Below, piece by piece: positions 19,423 through 27,773 of a stretch of DNA of 64,000 bases (its first letter is position 1; each line of letters begins with the position of its first letter). The notes below the pieces were generated by a model. That model was not told the DNA's origin. It was given only the letters and a program-made list of their open reading frames with translations, and did not search any database. The stretch is taken from positions 5,450 through 69,449 of the forward strand of contig NZ_LSJI01000118.1 in assembly GCF_001557235.1 (NCBI RefSeq), in the 5' to 3' direction. Both the position numbers and the translations under genes were made by a program. The stretch comes from Phenylobacterium sp. CCH9-H3 (GTDB lineage Bacteria; Pseudomonadota; Alphaproteobacteria; Caulobacterales; Caulobacteraceae).

Positions 19423-20508
19423 ATGACCACCGCGACCAACACCCTTCCCGACCCCGGCGCCCAGACGACGCAGGATCCCCGCTGGGCGGCGATCGCGGCG
19501 CGCGACCGCGCCTTCGATGGCCAGTTCTACTATTCGGTCCGCACCACCGGGGTCTATTGCCGCCCCTCCTGCGGCGCCCGCCTGGCGAACCCGAAAAACG
19601 TCGCCTTCCACGCCAGCCCCGCCGAGGCGCGGGCGGCGGGATTTCGCCCCTGCCGCCGCTGCCGACCCGATGCCGAGTCGGCCGACGCGGAGCGCAACGC
19701 CCGCATCCTCGAGGCCTGCCGCCGGATCGAGGCGGCCGAAGACCCGCCGGGCCTGGCCGAACTCGCCGCGGGCGCCGGCCTCAGCCCGCACCACTTCCAC
19801 CGGGTGTTCAAGGCGGTCACCGGCGTCACGCCGCGCGAGTACCTCGCCGGGGTGCGGGCGCGGCGGGTCCGCGAGGAACTGCCCAACAGCGAGACCGTGA
19901 CCGAGGCGATCTACGACGCCGGCTTCAACTCGGGCGGCCGCTTCTACGCCCAGTCCAACGCCATGCTGGGTATGACGCCCACCCGCTATCGGGCCGGCGG
20001 CGCGGACGTGCGGATCCGGTTCGCCGTCGGCCAATGCTCGCTGGGCGCGTTCCTGGTGGCGCGGAGCGCGCTGGGCGTCTGCGCGATCCTCCTGGGCGAC
20101 GATCCGGACGCGCTGGTCCGCGACCTGCAGGACCGGTTCCCACGCGCCGACCTGGTGGGCGGCGACGAGGGCTTTGAGCAGGAGGTGGCTGCCGTCGTGG
20201 GCCTGATCGAGCGTCCCTCGGACGGCCTGGCGCTGCCGCTCGACATCCGCGGCACGGCGTTCCAGCAACGGGTCTGGCGCGCGCTGCAGGAGGTCCCCAG
20301 CGGCGCCACCGCCAGCTACCGCGAGATCGCCGAGCGTATCGGGGCGCCAAGGGCCGTACGCGCCGTGGCCCAGGCCTGCGCCGCCAACGCCCTGGCCATC
20401 GCGATCCCCTGCCACCGGGTGGTGCGGCTAGACGGCGACCTCTCCGGCTACCGTTGGGGCGTGGAGCGCAAGCGCATCCTCCTGGACCGCGAGAAGGCGG
20501 CCGCCTGA
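19423..20508 (+). CDS. ada: Ada adaptive-response regulator / O6-methylguanine-DNA methyltransferase
   Basis: The 361-residue protein has all Ada parts. The N-terminal zinc domain has C46, C50, C77 and C80, where C46 accepts methyl groups from DNA phosphotriesters. An AraC-type helix-turn-helix region lies near 105-190. The C-terminal methyltransferase domain has the active C330 in IAIPCHRVV. It repairs alkylated DNA and, once methylated, activates alkylation-repair genes. A GGAG ribosome site supports the ATG. It converges on the metalloprotease-like gene with a four-base gap. Confidence 0.96.
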   Translation: MTTATNTLPDPGAQTTQDPRWAAIAARDRAFDGQFYYSVRTTGVYCRPSCGARLANPKNVAFHASPAEARAAGFRPCRRCRPDAESADAERNARILEACRRIEAAEDPPGLAELAAGAGLSPHHFHRVFKAVTGVTPREYLAGVRARRVREELPNSETVTEAIYDAGFNSGGRFYAQSNAMLGMTPTRYRAGGADVRIRFAVGQCSLGAFLVARSALGVCAILLGDDPDALVRDLQDRFPRADLVGGDEGFEQEVAAVVGLIERPSDGLALPLDIRGTAFQQRVWRALQEVPSGATASYREIAERIGAPRAVRAVAQACAANALAIAIPCHRVVRLDGDLSGYRWGVERKRILLDREKAAA

Positions 20509-20512
20509 CGGC

Positions 20513-21250
20513 TCAACGGCCGAAGGCGTGCAGCCGGGCGCCTTCGGCCCGCAGCCAGTCGCGATGTCGGCGCTCGTCGCCCACCAGATTGCGGACGTGG
20601 GCCCAGAAGCGCGGCCCGTGGTTGAGCTCCAGCAGGTGGGCGCATTCGTGAGCGGCCACGTAGTCGGCCACTTCGAAAGGGGCGAGCGCCAGCCGCCAGG
20701 AATAGCGGATCACGCCCGCGGTCCCCCGCGGGCCGGGCTTGCACGAGCCCCAGCGCGACTTGGCGTCGGCCACGCTGACCTTGGGCATCGGCGCGCCGAG
20801 GCGCAGGGCGTAGTGCCGGGTGCGCTCGGTCAGCACCTCCAGCGCCCGCTTGCGGATCACCAGGATCACCGCGCGGGTGAACCCCTCGCCCTCGCCCATG
20901 GCGACGATCCGCGGCGTCGAGCCGTCCGTCGGCTCGATCCAGCGCGCACGGCCGGGGGCGGCCTCCAGGCGGACGGGACGTCCAAAGACCTCGATCAGCA
21001 TGCCGGCCGCCAGCGGCTGCACGCCCGGCAACTCGGCCAGGCGCTCGGCGATCCAGCCCGCGCGTTCCCGGGCGAAGGCGGCGGCTTCCGGCAGGCGGCG
21101 GAGCGAGGGCGCGGTGGCGACGATCTCTCGCCGGGTGCGGTCGAGGCGCAGCGACACCCGCCGCGCGCGGCGGTTCACTTTGAGGCGCACGGCCGCGCCG
21201 GCCACCTCCAGCCGGTCACCGTCGGCGAGGCTGCGGCCGAAGAGACTCAT
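20513..21250 (-). CDS. YgjP/DUF45 (WLM-like) metallopeptidase-like protein
   Basis: A 245-residue protein of the YgjP-like DUF45 family. The zinc-binding motif is H201-E-C-A-H205, with a third ligand H211 in LNHGPRFW, preceded by the family-typical SRWGSCKPG. Despite the protease-like motif, the E. coli relative has been linked to nucleotide metabolism, and the activity is not settled. It lies between ada and phaZ without clear operon ties. Confidence 0.85.
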   Translation of the reverse strand: MSLFGRSLADGDRLEVAGAAVRLKVNRRARRVSLRLDRTRREIVATAPSLRRLPEAAAFARERAGWIAERLAELPGVQPLAAGMLIEVFGRPVRLEAAPGRARWIEPTDGSTPRIVAMGEGEGFTRAVILVIRKRALEVLTERTRHYALRLGAPMPKVSVADAKSRWGSCKPGPRGTAGVIRYSWRLALAPFEVADYVAAHECAHLLELNHGPRFWAHVRNLVGDERRHRDWLRAEGARLHAFGR

Positions 21251-21304
21251 CGCGTGGAATCTAGGCGAGTCCGGCGAAGTTTCATCCCCCGCCGGCGCGG
21301 CGGT

Positions 21305-22624
21305 TCAGCCTTTCGCCGCCTTGGAGCGGATCGGCACGACGTCGGCGGAGGGCGAGGCGGGCGACTTGGCGCGCGGAAGCTCCTTCTCCATCCGGCGGAC
21401 GAAGGCGCGGACGCGGGGATAGATCTCCTCCCGGAAGCGCTTGCCGTTGAACACGCCGTAGTGGCCGACGTGGGGCTGGATGTAGTCTTCCTTCAGCTCC
21501 GTCGGCAGGCTGAGGCACAGGTAGTGCGCGGCCTGGGTCTGGCCGATGCCCGAGATGTCGTCGTTCTCGCCCTCGACCGTAAGCAGCCCAATGTCGGTGA
21601 TCCGCTCGGGCTTTACGCGGCGGTCCCGATGGTAGAGCTCGCCCTTGGGCAAGAGGTAGCGCTGGAACACCACATCGACGGTCTGGAGATAGAACTCTTC
21701 GGTCAGGTCCAGCACCGAAAGGTATTCGTCGTAGAATTCCAGGTGCTTGTCCGCGCTGTCGCCGTCGCCGTCCATCAGGTGGGCGAGGTACTTGCGGTGC
21801 GCCTCCTGGTGCTTGTCCAGGTTCATGGACATGAAGCTGGCCAGCTGGACGAAGCCCGGATAGACGCGCCGGCCCGCGCCCAGGTAGGGCGGCGGCACGT
21901 TGTAGATCATGTTCGACTCGAACCAGGCGAACGGCCGTTCTTCGGCCAGCTTGTTGGTCACGGTCGGCGACAGGCGCGCGTCGATGGGCGAGCCCATGAA
22001 GGTCATGGAGGCCGGGCGGCTTTCTTCCTTGTCCTCGGCCATCAGGGCGGCGGCGGCGAGAACCGGCGGGCCCGGCTGGCAGACGGCGACCACGTGGGGG
22101 CGCGGACCCATCTGGCGCAGCATCTCGCGGATGTGGTCGATGTAGTCGTGGAAATCGAAGCGGCCTTCGACGATGGGCACGTCCCGGGCGTTCGTCCATT
22201 CGGTGATGAACACCTCGTGGTCCTGGGCGAACGCCTCTACCGTGCCGCGCAGCAGGGTGGCGTAGTGGCCGGACAGCGGCGCGGCGATCAGCAGCGCGGG
22301 TTCGATCTCGGTCTTGCCGGCCCGGCGCAGGTCGCTCATGTCGCGGGCGAAGTGGGTCAGCTTGCACCAGGGTGTCGACCAGACCGTCGTCGGCCGCACG
22401 CGTACCGCGCAGCCGTTGATGGTCACGCTGTCGATCTTCCAGTCGGGCTTGCCGTATCGGCGGGTAAGGTTGGCGAACAGGTCGGCGGTGGCGAACAGCC
22501 GCCGCCCCAGATCGCTGTCGGCCGCCGGATTGAGCGCCGAGCTCCAGAAGTCCCGCGTCGCCAGCGCGGCGAACCGCAGCGGAGAGGCGGCGTAGTAGCC
22601 AGCTTCATAGAGGGTGTAGAGCAT
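21305..22624 (-). CDS. phaZ: Intracellular poly(3-hydroxybutyrate) depolymerase
   Basis: A 439-residue depolymerase with the intracellular PhaZ layout. The catalytic cysteine is C182 in HVVAVCQPGPPV, replacing the lipase-box serine as in the Ralstonia type. The N-terminus MLYTLYEAGYYAASPLRFAA and the conserved GHYATLLRGTVEAF and HVGHYGVFNGKRF blocks agree. It releases hydroxybutyrate from granules during starvation. The ATG was chosen at MLYTLYEAG, where homologs start; the frame is open 19 codons further upstream. Confidence 0.93.
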   Translation of the reverse strand: MLYTLYEAGYYAASPLRFAALATRDFWSSALNPAADSDLGRRLFATADLFANLTRRYGKPDWKIDSVTINGCAVRVRPTTVWSTPWCKLTHFARDMSDLRRAGKTEIEPALLIAAPLSGHYATLLRGTVEAFAQDHEVFITEWTNARDVPIVEGRFDFHDYIDHIREMLRQMGPRPHVVAVCQPGPPVLAAAALMAEDKEESRPASMTFMGSPIDARLSPTVTNKLAEERPFAWFESNMIYNVPPPYLGAGRRVYPGFVQLASFMSMNLDKHQEAHRKYLAHLMDGDGDSADKHLEFYDEYLSVLDLTEEFYLQTVDVVFQRYLLPKGELYHRDRRVKPERITDIGLLTVEGENDDISGIGQTQAAHYLCLSLPTELKEDYIQPHVGHYGVFNGKRFREEIYPRVRAFVRRMEKELPRAKSPASPSADVVPIRSKAAKG

Positions 22625-22710
22625 TCCACCGTGCCTTTGTGCGCCGCAGCATAACATGCGGAACGTTAATAGGCTCCACAAGCGCTACCTTGCGGCAAAG
22701 TGGCTCGGGC

Positions 22711-23322
22711 TCAGCAGCTCGCGGCGTCGGCGCCTTGTTTCATGGCGGCTTTGATCTTCGCTGCGGTCTGCTCGGGCGTCAGGTCGTACGGCAGGACGCA
22801 GGCGAACCGGCCCTTGGGGTTCATCAGATAGCTGTAGGCCGCGTGGTTCACCGTGTAGTCGTCGCCCTCTCCGACCTTCTGGTAGTAGACGCGATAGGCC
22901 TTGGCGGCGGCGTCCACCTGGGCCGTCGAGCCGGTGAGGCCGATCAGGCGCTTCGGAAAGGCGTCGTTGGCCACATAGGCCTTCATCTGGGCCACCGTGT
23001 CCCGCGCGGGGTCCACCGAGATCAGAACCGCCTGGAACCGGTCGGCGTCCGCCCCCAACAGCGGTTCCACCTGACCCAGTTCGAACAGGGTCGTCGGGCA
23101 GATGTCGGGGCAGTGGGTGAAGCCAAAGAAGACGACGCTCCACTTGCCCTTGAGAACGTCCTGGTTGACCGTACGCCCCGACGTGTCGACTAACTGGAAC
23201 GGACCGCCCACGGCGACGGTTTGCGGTTGGGGGCCCAGGACGCCTTTGCGGACGGCGAGACCGGTGAGGATGGCGAGCGCGAGCGCCAGAACCGCGATGA
23301 GGGCCAGGATCTTCCTGGACAT
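22711..23322 (-). CDS. senC: SCO1/SenC/PrrC copper-binding thioredoxin-fold protein
   Basis: A 203-residue membrane-anchored protein with one N-terminal helix and a thioredoxin fold. Copper ligands are C71 and C75 in THCPDICPT and H160 in TVNHAAYSY. SCO proteins help insert copper into cytochrome oxidase, and in the RegBA system PrrC/SenC transmits a respiratory signal. It diverges from regB with only 39 bases between the start codons, so the promoters must overlap. AAGGA precedes the ATG. The SCO/RegB/RegA grouping matches the known alphaproteobacterial arrangement. Confidence 0.93.
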   Translation of the reverse strand: MSRKILALIAVLALALAILTGLAVRKGVLGPQPQTVAVGGPFQLVDTSGRTVNQDVLKGKWSVVFFGFTHCPDICPTTLFELGQVEPLLGADADRFQAVLISVDPARDTVAQMKAYVANDAFPKRLIGLTGSTAQVDAAAKAYRVYYQKVGEGDDYTVNHAAYSYLMNPKGRFACVLPYDLTPEQTAAKIKAAMKQGADAASC

Positions 23323-23361
23323 GTCTGCATTCCTTGCTGCCGCGACGCCCGGCGGCTGCGC

Positions 23362-24714
23362 ATGAGCGAGCCGCCACCGACCGCCGGCCTCGATACGGCT
23401 CCCCCCGCCGACGCGCAAGACGTCTGGGACTCGGCGGCGATCCGGCGCGGCCACCTGCGGGTCCGCACCCTGGTGACCTTGCGATGGGTGGTGGTCGGCG
23501 GCGAGGTCGCGTTGCTGGCGGCCATGGCTTTCGCCCTGGGCTATCCGGCGCCCTACGCCTTCTGCGCCATGGTGGTGGCGGCCGGCGCCTTCGTGAACGT
23601 GCTGACCGGCGTCGCCTCCACGCCCCAGCGGGTGATGGGCGACGGCGAGGCCGTGCTGCAGCTCTCGTTCGACCTCTTGCAGATGTCGCTGCTGCTCGGG
23701 TTGATCGGCGGCACGGCCAATCCCTTCATCCTGATCCTTTTGGCGCCGGTGACGCTGGCGGCCGCCACCTTGCCGCTGCGACCGCTGCTGATCCTGGGCG
23801 GCCTGGGCTCGGCGCTGTCGATGGTGCTGGCGGTGGTGTCGCTGCCGTACCCTTCGATCGTGCCGGAGCCGCGGTTGTCCCTCGACTTCCGCCTGGCCGC
23901 GGGCGTCGCCAACATCGCCGGCATCGCCCTGGTCGCCGGCTACGTCCGCCAGTCGGTGGTGGAGGCCGCGCGGATGGCCCTGGCGCTCGATGTGACCCAG
24001 ACGGTGCTGGCGCGCGAACAGAAGCTGTCCGCCCTCGGGGGCCTGGCCGCAGCGGCGGCGCACGAACTGGGCACGCCCCTCGCCACGATCTCCATCGTCG
24101 CCAAGGAGATGGCGCGCGAGGCGACGCTTCCGCAGGTGAAGGAGGACGCCGAACTCCTGATCGCCCAGGCGGAACGGTGCCGCGAGATCCTGAAGCGCCT
24201 AGCCGCCACGCCCGACAAGGCGTCCGACGAGGTTCACGAGCGCCTGTCGTTGCGCCAGCTGGTGCAGGAGGTGATCGAACCCCACGCCAACGCCAGCCGG
24301 GAGGTGCGGGTCGAGGCCATCGTTACGGGCGCCAAGGGCGTGAAGACCCCCGACATCCGCCGCCTGCCGGAAGTGACCCACGCCTTTTCGACCTTCGTGG
24401 AAAATGCCGTCGACTTCGCGAAGTCCGAGATTTTGGTCTCCGCCCGCTTCGATGCCGAAAGCGTGATCATCGAGGTGCGCGACGACGGCCCGGGCTTCTC
24501 GCCGGAAATCCTCGCCAAGCTCGGCGAGCCCTATGTGACCAGCCGGCCCGGCGCCGAAGGGTCGCGCACCGGCCACATCGGGATGGGCCTGGGATTTTTC
24601 ATTTCCAAAACGCTTTTGGAACGAACCGGGGCCGTCGTGACATTTCACAATGCGAAGCCCCGCGGCGCCGTGGTTGCTGCCAAGTGGCCTCGCTCATTGG
24701 TTGAGGCGACCTGA
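23362..24714 (+). CDS. regB: RegB/PrrB/ActS redox-sensing histidine kinase
   Basis: A 450-residue kinase with six predicted membrane helices in residues 35-195. The quinone-binding GGTANPF is at 116-122, the phosphorylated H234 in AAAHELGTPLATI, and the redox-active cysteine equivalent is C273 in QAERCREIL. The ATP-binding part has FVENAVDFA, DDGPGFS and GMGLGFFISK. RegB controls energy metabolism genes in response to quinone and oxygen status through RegA. The ATG was selected as the first giving a short cytoplasmic N-terminus. Its stop overlaps the start of a tiny ORF that leads into regA. Confidence 0.95.
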   Translation: MSEPPPTAGLDTAPPADAQDVWDSAAIRRGHLRVRTLVTLRWVVVGGEVALLAAMAFALGYPAPYAFCAMVVAAGAFVNVLTGVASTPQRVMGDGEAVLQLSFDLLQMSLLLGLIGGTANPFILILLAPVTLAAATLPLRPLLILGGLGSALSMVLAVVSLPYPSIVPEPRLSLDFRLAAGVANIAGIALVAGYVRQSVVEAARMALALDVTQTVLAREQKLSALGGLAAAAAHELGTPLATISIVAKEMAREATLPQVKEDAELLIAQAERCREILKRLAATPDKASDEVHERLSLRQLVQEVIEPHANASREVRVEAIVTGAKGVKTPDIRRLPEVTHAFSTFVENAVDFAKSEILVSARFDAESVIIEVRDDGPGFSPEILAKLGEPYVTSRPGAEGSRTGHIGMGLGFFISKTLLERTGAVVTFHNAKPRGAVVAAKWPRSLVEAT

Positions 24715-24788
24715 TGGACACGCTGCAAAGCTTGCAGAAATTCGCCGAGGTGCGACAGTCTGACGCAAGCAAGAGGGACGACGCATGA
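24714..24788 (+). CDS. Possible 24-residue ORF coupled between regB and regA
   Basis: An ATG overlaps the regB stop (TGATG), and the frame ends with a TGA that overlaps the regA start (ATGA). The 24-residue product begins MDTLQSLQKFAEVRQSD. It exactly bridges the gap between the two genes. It has no recognisable domain and no strong ribosome site of its own. It could couple translation of regA to regB or be chance. Comparison between genera would decide. Confidence 0.3.
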   Translation: MDTLQSLQKFAEVRQSDASKRDDA

Positions 24789-25342
24789 CCGACCTGTCAG
24801 CTGAAGTCACGGCCTTGGCCGACCGGAGCCTCCTGGTGCTCGACGACGATGCGCCGCTCCGGACCCGGCTGGGACGCGCCCTCGAGCAGCGCGGTTTCGA
24901 ACCCACCCTGGTCGGCAGCGTGCAGGAGGCCATCGCCGCCGTGAAGGTCCACGCGCCAGCCTACGCCGTGCTGGACATGCGGCTGGAGGACGGGTCGGGC
25001 CTGAAGGTCGTCGAGGCGGTGCGCGATGCGCGGCCGGACGCGAAGATCATCATGCTCACCGGCTACGGCAACATCGCCACCGCCGTGCAGGCCGTGAAGG
25101 CGGGGGCGGTGGACTACCTCTCCAAACCCGCCGACGCCGACGACGTGGTGCGCGCGCTTCTGGCCCGCGGCGACACGGCCCCGGCCCCGCCCGAGAACCC
25201 GATGAGCGCCGACCGCGTGCGTTGGGAGCACATCCAGCGGGTCTACGAGCTCTGCAACCACAACGTCTCCGAGACGGCCCGCCGCCTCAACATGCACCGG
25301 CGCACCCTCCAGCGCATCCTCGCCAAACGGGCGCCGCGCTAG
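24785..25342 (+). CDS. regA: RegA/PrrA/ActR response regulator
   Basis: A 185-residue regulator. The receiver domain has the phosphoacceptor D64 in AYAVLDMRL, with the acidic DD pocket at 20-22, T in MLTGYG and K in YLSKPAD. A proline-rich linker follows, then a Fis-type helix-turn-helix, VSETARRLNMHRRTLQRIL, nearly invariant among RegA proteins. It binds promoters of respiratory, carbon and nitrogen genes. AGAGGGA precedes the ATG. Its TAG stop shares the CTAG tetranucleotide with the stop of the convergent mmcB. Confidence 0.95.
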   Translation: MTDLSAEVTALADRSLLVLDDDAPLRTRLGRALEQRGFEPTLVGSVQEAIAAVKVHAPAYAVLDMRLEDGSGLKVVEAVRDARPDAKIIMLTGYGNIATAVQAVKAGAVDYLSKPADADDVVRALLARGDTAPAPPENPMSADRVRWEHIQRVYELCNHNVSETARRLNMHRRTLQRILAKRAPR

Positions 25343-25788
25343 AGCTCCGTCGCCGCGACGCCGCCGGCTCGTAGGGCCGCGAGCCGGGCGAAGGCGAGGG
25401 TGAGGGCTTTGCGGCGTGCGCCGGCCAGGGGCTCCACCGGCGCCTCGCGCAGGATCGCGCCGCCGAAGCCGTCGGCGACGATCAGGCCGGGTTCGTCCGG
25501 AAGGATGTCGCGCGGGAACTCGGGCGCCACCGCGAAGGCGAAGGCGTCGCAGTAGGGGCGGTACTCCGGCCACTTCACGTCCACGCGGAAATCCTCGATC
25601 CCCGATTTCACCTCGACGATGAAGATCTGGCCCTTGGGTCCCAGCGCCATCAGGTCGGCGCGCCGGCCGTTCGGCAGCGTCACCTCCGCGAGCGGCGCAT
25701 AGCCCAGCGCCGTCAGCAGGCGTGCGGCGCCGCGGGTGACGGTGGCCGTGGTCTCGGGACGGGAGACGGTGACGATCGTGACGTCCAT
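25339..25788 (-). CDS. mmcB: MmcB family DNA repair protein
   Basis: A 149-residue protein of the MmcB family, known from Caulobacter as an SOS-induced factor giving mitomycin C resistance. The fold resembles restriction-type nucleases: EVTLPNGRRADLMALG with the acidic D and then FIVEVKSGIEDF form the D-ExK catalytic pattern. The frame is open 77 codons upstream, but the ATG has an AAGGTGG ribosome site and the upstream part is low-complexity. It ends in a CTAG shared with the regA stop. Confidence 0.9.
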   Translation of the reverse strand: MDVTIVTVSRPETTATVTRGAARLLTALGYAPLAEVTLPNGRRADLMALGPKGQIFIVEVKSGIEDFRVDVKWPEYRPYCDAFAFAVAPEFPRDILPDEPGLIVADGFGGAILREAPVEPLAGARRKALTLAFARLAALRAGGVAATEL

Positions 25789-25831
25789 CCCGCCACCTTG
25801 TTCCGCCTTCGTTCCGAATTCAACCCGTCCG

Positions 25832-26359
25832 TCAGCTCCGCGGTGGGATCGGAAACTCAAGCCGGCCCACGTCGAAGCCGAGTTGGCGGATGCGGGCGAG
25901 GGCCTGGGTGCGGATGGCGGCCGGCAGGGTGGGCTTCTGCGACATGAGCCAGAGATACTTGCCGTTGGCCGTGGCGAGGACCAGCCAGCCCTGCTCCGGG
26001 CGATGCTCGACCACGACATAATCCTGGCTCACCACGCCACCGAAGAAGCTCATCTTGAACTTGGCGTTGGTGTGGGGGTCGGCGACCGTGGCCTTGGCCT
26101 TCCAGACCTTCAGCGGTCCGTCCGGGCTATCCTTGCGGCACGACTGCACCACGGCGAAGCCCTTGGCCTGCGGCGTCCAGTCCGAGGCGCCGGCCTGGCA
26201 GTCCTTCTGCAGGACGTTCGGCACGCGGGCGACCTCGTACCAGCGGCCCATCATCTTGGAGAGTTCGATGCGCCCGACCGGCTCCACCGCGGCGATGGCC
26301 GAAACGGGGGCGAGCATCAGGCAGGCCGGTACGGCGGCGAGGATGAGGCGCTGGATCAT
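25832..26359 (-). CDS. Bacterial lipocalin (Blc-like)
   Basis: A 175-residue exported lipocalin. The signal peptide ends APVSAIAA, and no lipobox cysteine is visible, so it may be soluble in the periplasm rather than a lipoprotein. The lipocalin G-x-W motif is in MMGRWYEVARVPN, followed by the beta-barrel strands and the late AIRTQALARIRQLGFD helix. Members bind lipids or lysophospholipids. The ATG at the signal peptide was chosen over an upstream start. The mmcB gene lies downstream after 43 bases. Confidence 0.9.
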   Translation of the reverse strand: MIQRLILAAVPACLMLAPVSAIAAVEPVGRIELSKMMGRWYEVARVPNVLQKDCQAGASDWTPQAKGFAVVQSCRKDSPDGPLKVWKAKATVADPHTNAKFKMSFFGGVVSQDYVVVEHRPEQGWLVLATANGKYLWLMSQKPTLPAAIRTQALARIRQLGFDVGRLEFPIPPRS

Positions 26360-26481
26360 GCTGCAGTGCAATAGAGGAAGGTTGAGCGAAAATGAACGCC
26401 CTCGGCGCGCGATATAGGGACGCACGCGCCGGATGACCAGCCGCTGAACAGCTTGGTCAGGAGTCTTACCGGCCGACAGCA

Positions 26482-26513
26482 GAACGCCCGCCCGAGATCC
26501 CGGGCGGGCGTTC
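26482..26513 (-). terminator. Terminator-like hairpin after the ferritin-like gene
   Basis: A perfect 13-base-pair GC-rich stem with a six-base loop lies 19 bases after the stop of the minus-strand ferritin-like gene. The following minus-strand bases have only scattered Ts, so it may act as a weak terminator or transcript stabiliser. Confidence 0.65.
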
Positions 26514-26532
26514 GGTCGTTGAGCGCGGAGGC

Positions 26533-27660
26533 CTACTCGGCCGCGATCAGGACCTGCTTGGCCTTGTCGGCGAAGTTGATCTCCTGGAGGTAGCGGATCC
26601 CCTCCTCGGCGATGGCGTCGCCCACCATGACGTCACCCTCGGCCTTCAGCTCGTCGATGTCGACGTACATGGCGTAGAAGGCGCGCGTGCGCTCGGTGAT
26701 GATGCCGGCGTTCAGCAGGGTCTTCACCAGCACGCGGAAGATGTTGGTCTGCTCCTTCATCCCCTCGCGGCGCGTCTCGTCGGTGATGATCTCGGCCAGT
26801 TCGGCGATGACCACGTCCGGGTCGAGGCCGAACTCTTCATAGAGGCTGCGCTGCTGGGTCGGGCCCACCAGGTTGAACAGCAGGGTCTGGAAGCACTGCG
26901 CCGCCCAGAGCTCGATGATCTCGTGCTCCTTCTCCGACAGGTGCGGGATGGTGCGGTCGGCCCAGATCTTCCCGAACTTGTGGTGGAAGGCCTCGTCGGT
27001 CATGACGAGCTGCATCAGCTTCTTGCAGAGCGGGTCGTTGCTCACCTTGAAGAAGGTGGCGAAGGCGCCCATCGCCAGGCCTTCCACCAGCATCTGCATG
27101 CCGATGATCTTCTTGTAGACCTCGGGGCTGCCGATGATGTCGACCAGCAGCGCCTTCAGGGTCGGGCCGCATTCCACCGGCCGGCCCCAGCGGGCCTTGA
27201 TGTACTTGGCGAAGGCCGTGACGTGGCGGGCCTCTTCGCGGGTCTGGTTGGCGGCGTACTCCTGCGCGCCCTGGTCCTTCAGCACATGGCAGAGGCTGGC
27301 CGACAGGTTCAGCGCGCCCTGCTCGCCGTGCAGGATGGAGGAGAAGCTGCGCAGGGCGAACTGGTTGACGAAGCGGATGCGGTCCTTGGGGTTGGACAGG
27401 CGGTCCGAGACGTACTTGGTCTGCAGGGAGACGACCATGTCCTCCGGCAGGATCATCTCGTTCTCCATGTCGAAGGGCTCGGAGAAGTCGATGTACTTGG
27501 GATCAAGCGGATCCCAGAAGTGGTCGTGGGTGGCGCTGATGATCTTGTCGAAGGCGGTCGAGCGATTGCCGTACCGGTCAAGCTCCAGCATGGACTCGAA
27601 GTCGTCGGGTGCGACGGCGTCGTAGATGATGTCCTTGGTGATGTTGCCGTCGGCGGCCAT
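26533..27660 (-). CDS. Ferritin-like diiron protein (AurF/RNR R2-like fold)
   Basis: A 375-residue helical protein with candidate diiron ligands spread over four helices. E113 lies in HGEQGA, E142/E143 and H146 in REEARH, E193 in VEGLAMG, and E223 with H226 or H227 in TDEAFHHKFG. This two-(E...ExxH) pattern fits the ferritin-like superfamily with ribonucleotide reductase R2 and AurF oxygenases. I recall similar proteins in Caulobacterales without assigned function. It has its own promoter with a long palindrome upstream and a hairpin after the stop. The reaction is unknown. Confidence 0.8.
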   Translation of the reverse strand: MAADGNITKDIIYDAVAPDDFESMLELDRYGNRSTAFDKIISATHDHFWDPLDPKYIDFSEPFDMENEMILPEDMVVSLQTKYVSDRLSNPKDRIRFVNQFALRSFSSILHGEQGALNLSASLCHVLKDQGAQEYAANQTREEARHVTAFAKYIKARWGRPVECGPTLKALLVDIIGSPEVYKKIIGMQMLVEGLAMGAFATFFKVSNDPLCKKLMQLVMTDEAFHHKFGKIWADRTIPHLSEKEHEIIELWAAQCFQTLLFNLVGPTQQRSLYEEFGLDPDVVIAELAEIITDETRREGMKEQTNIFRVLVKTLLNAGIITERTRAFYAMYVDIDELKAEGDVMVGDAIAEEGIRYLQEINFADKAKQVLIAAE

Positions 27661-27712
27661 TCGGTTGCTCCTCGCCTGTTGTTGGCGGCAGCATGCGATC
27701 TGAACGGTGATC

Positions 27713-27745
27713 AGTCAAGGAAAGTGACGCAAGTGTCACTTTCCT
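27713..27745 (-). promoter_or_regulatory. Promoter -35 element joined to a perfect 28-base operator palindrome
   Basis: AGGAAAGTGAC and its exact complement, with six bases between, form a palindrome at 27718-27745. On the minus strand a TTGACT box (27713-27718) touches its edge, and 17 bases later a GCATGCT can serve as -10. The unit lies about 55 bases upstream of the ferritin-like gene. The arrangement suggests a dimeric regulator binding just upstream of the -35. The same hairpin could also help terminate the SRPBCC gene transcript. Confidence 0.5.
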
Positions 27746-27773
27746 GACCATGCGCCATCGAACCGCGACGTGG

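Noticed and set aside
20528..22654. 708-codon plus-strand open frame
   Set aside because: Antisense to the DUF45 and phaZ genes; low-complexity product.
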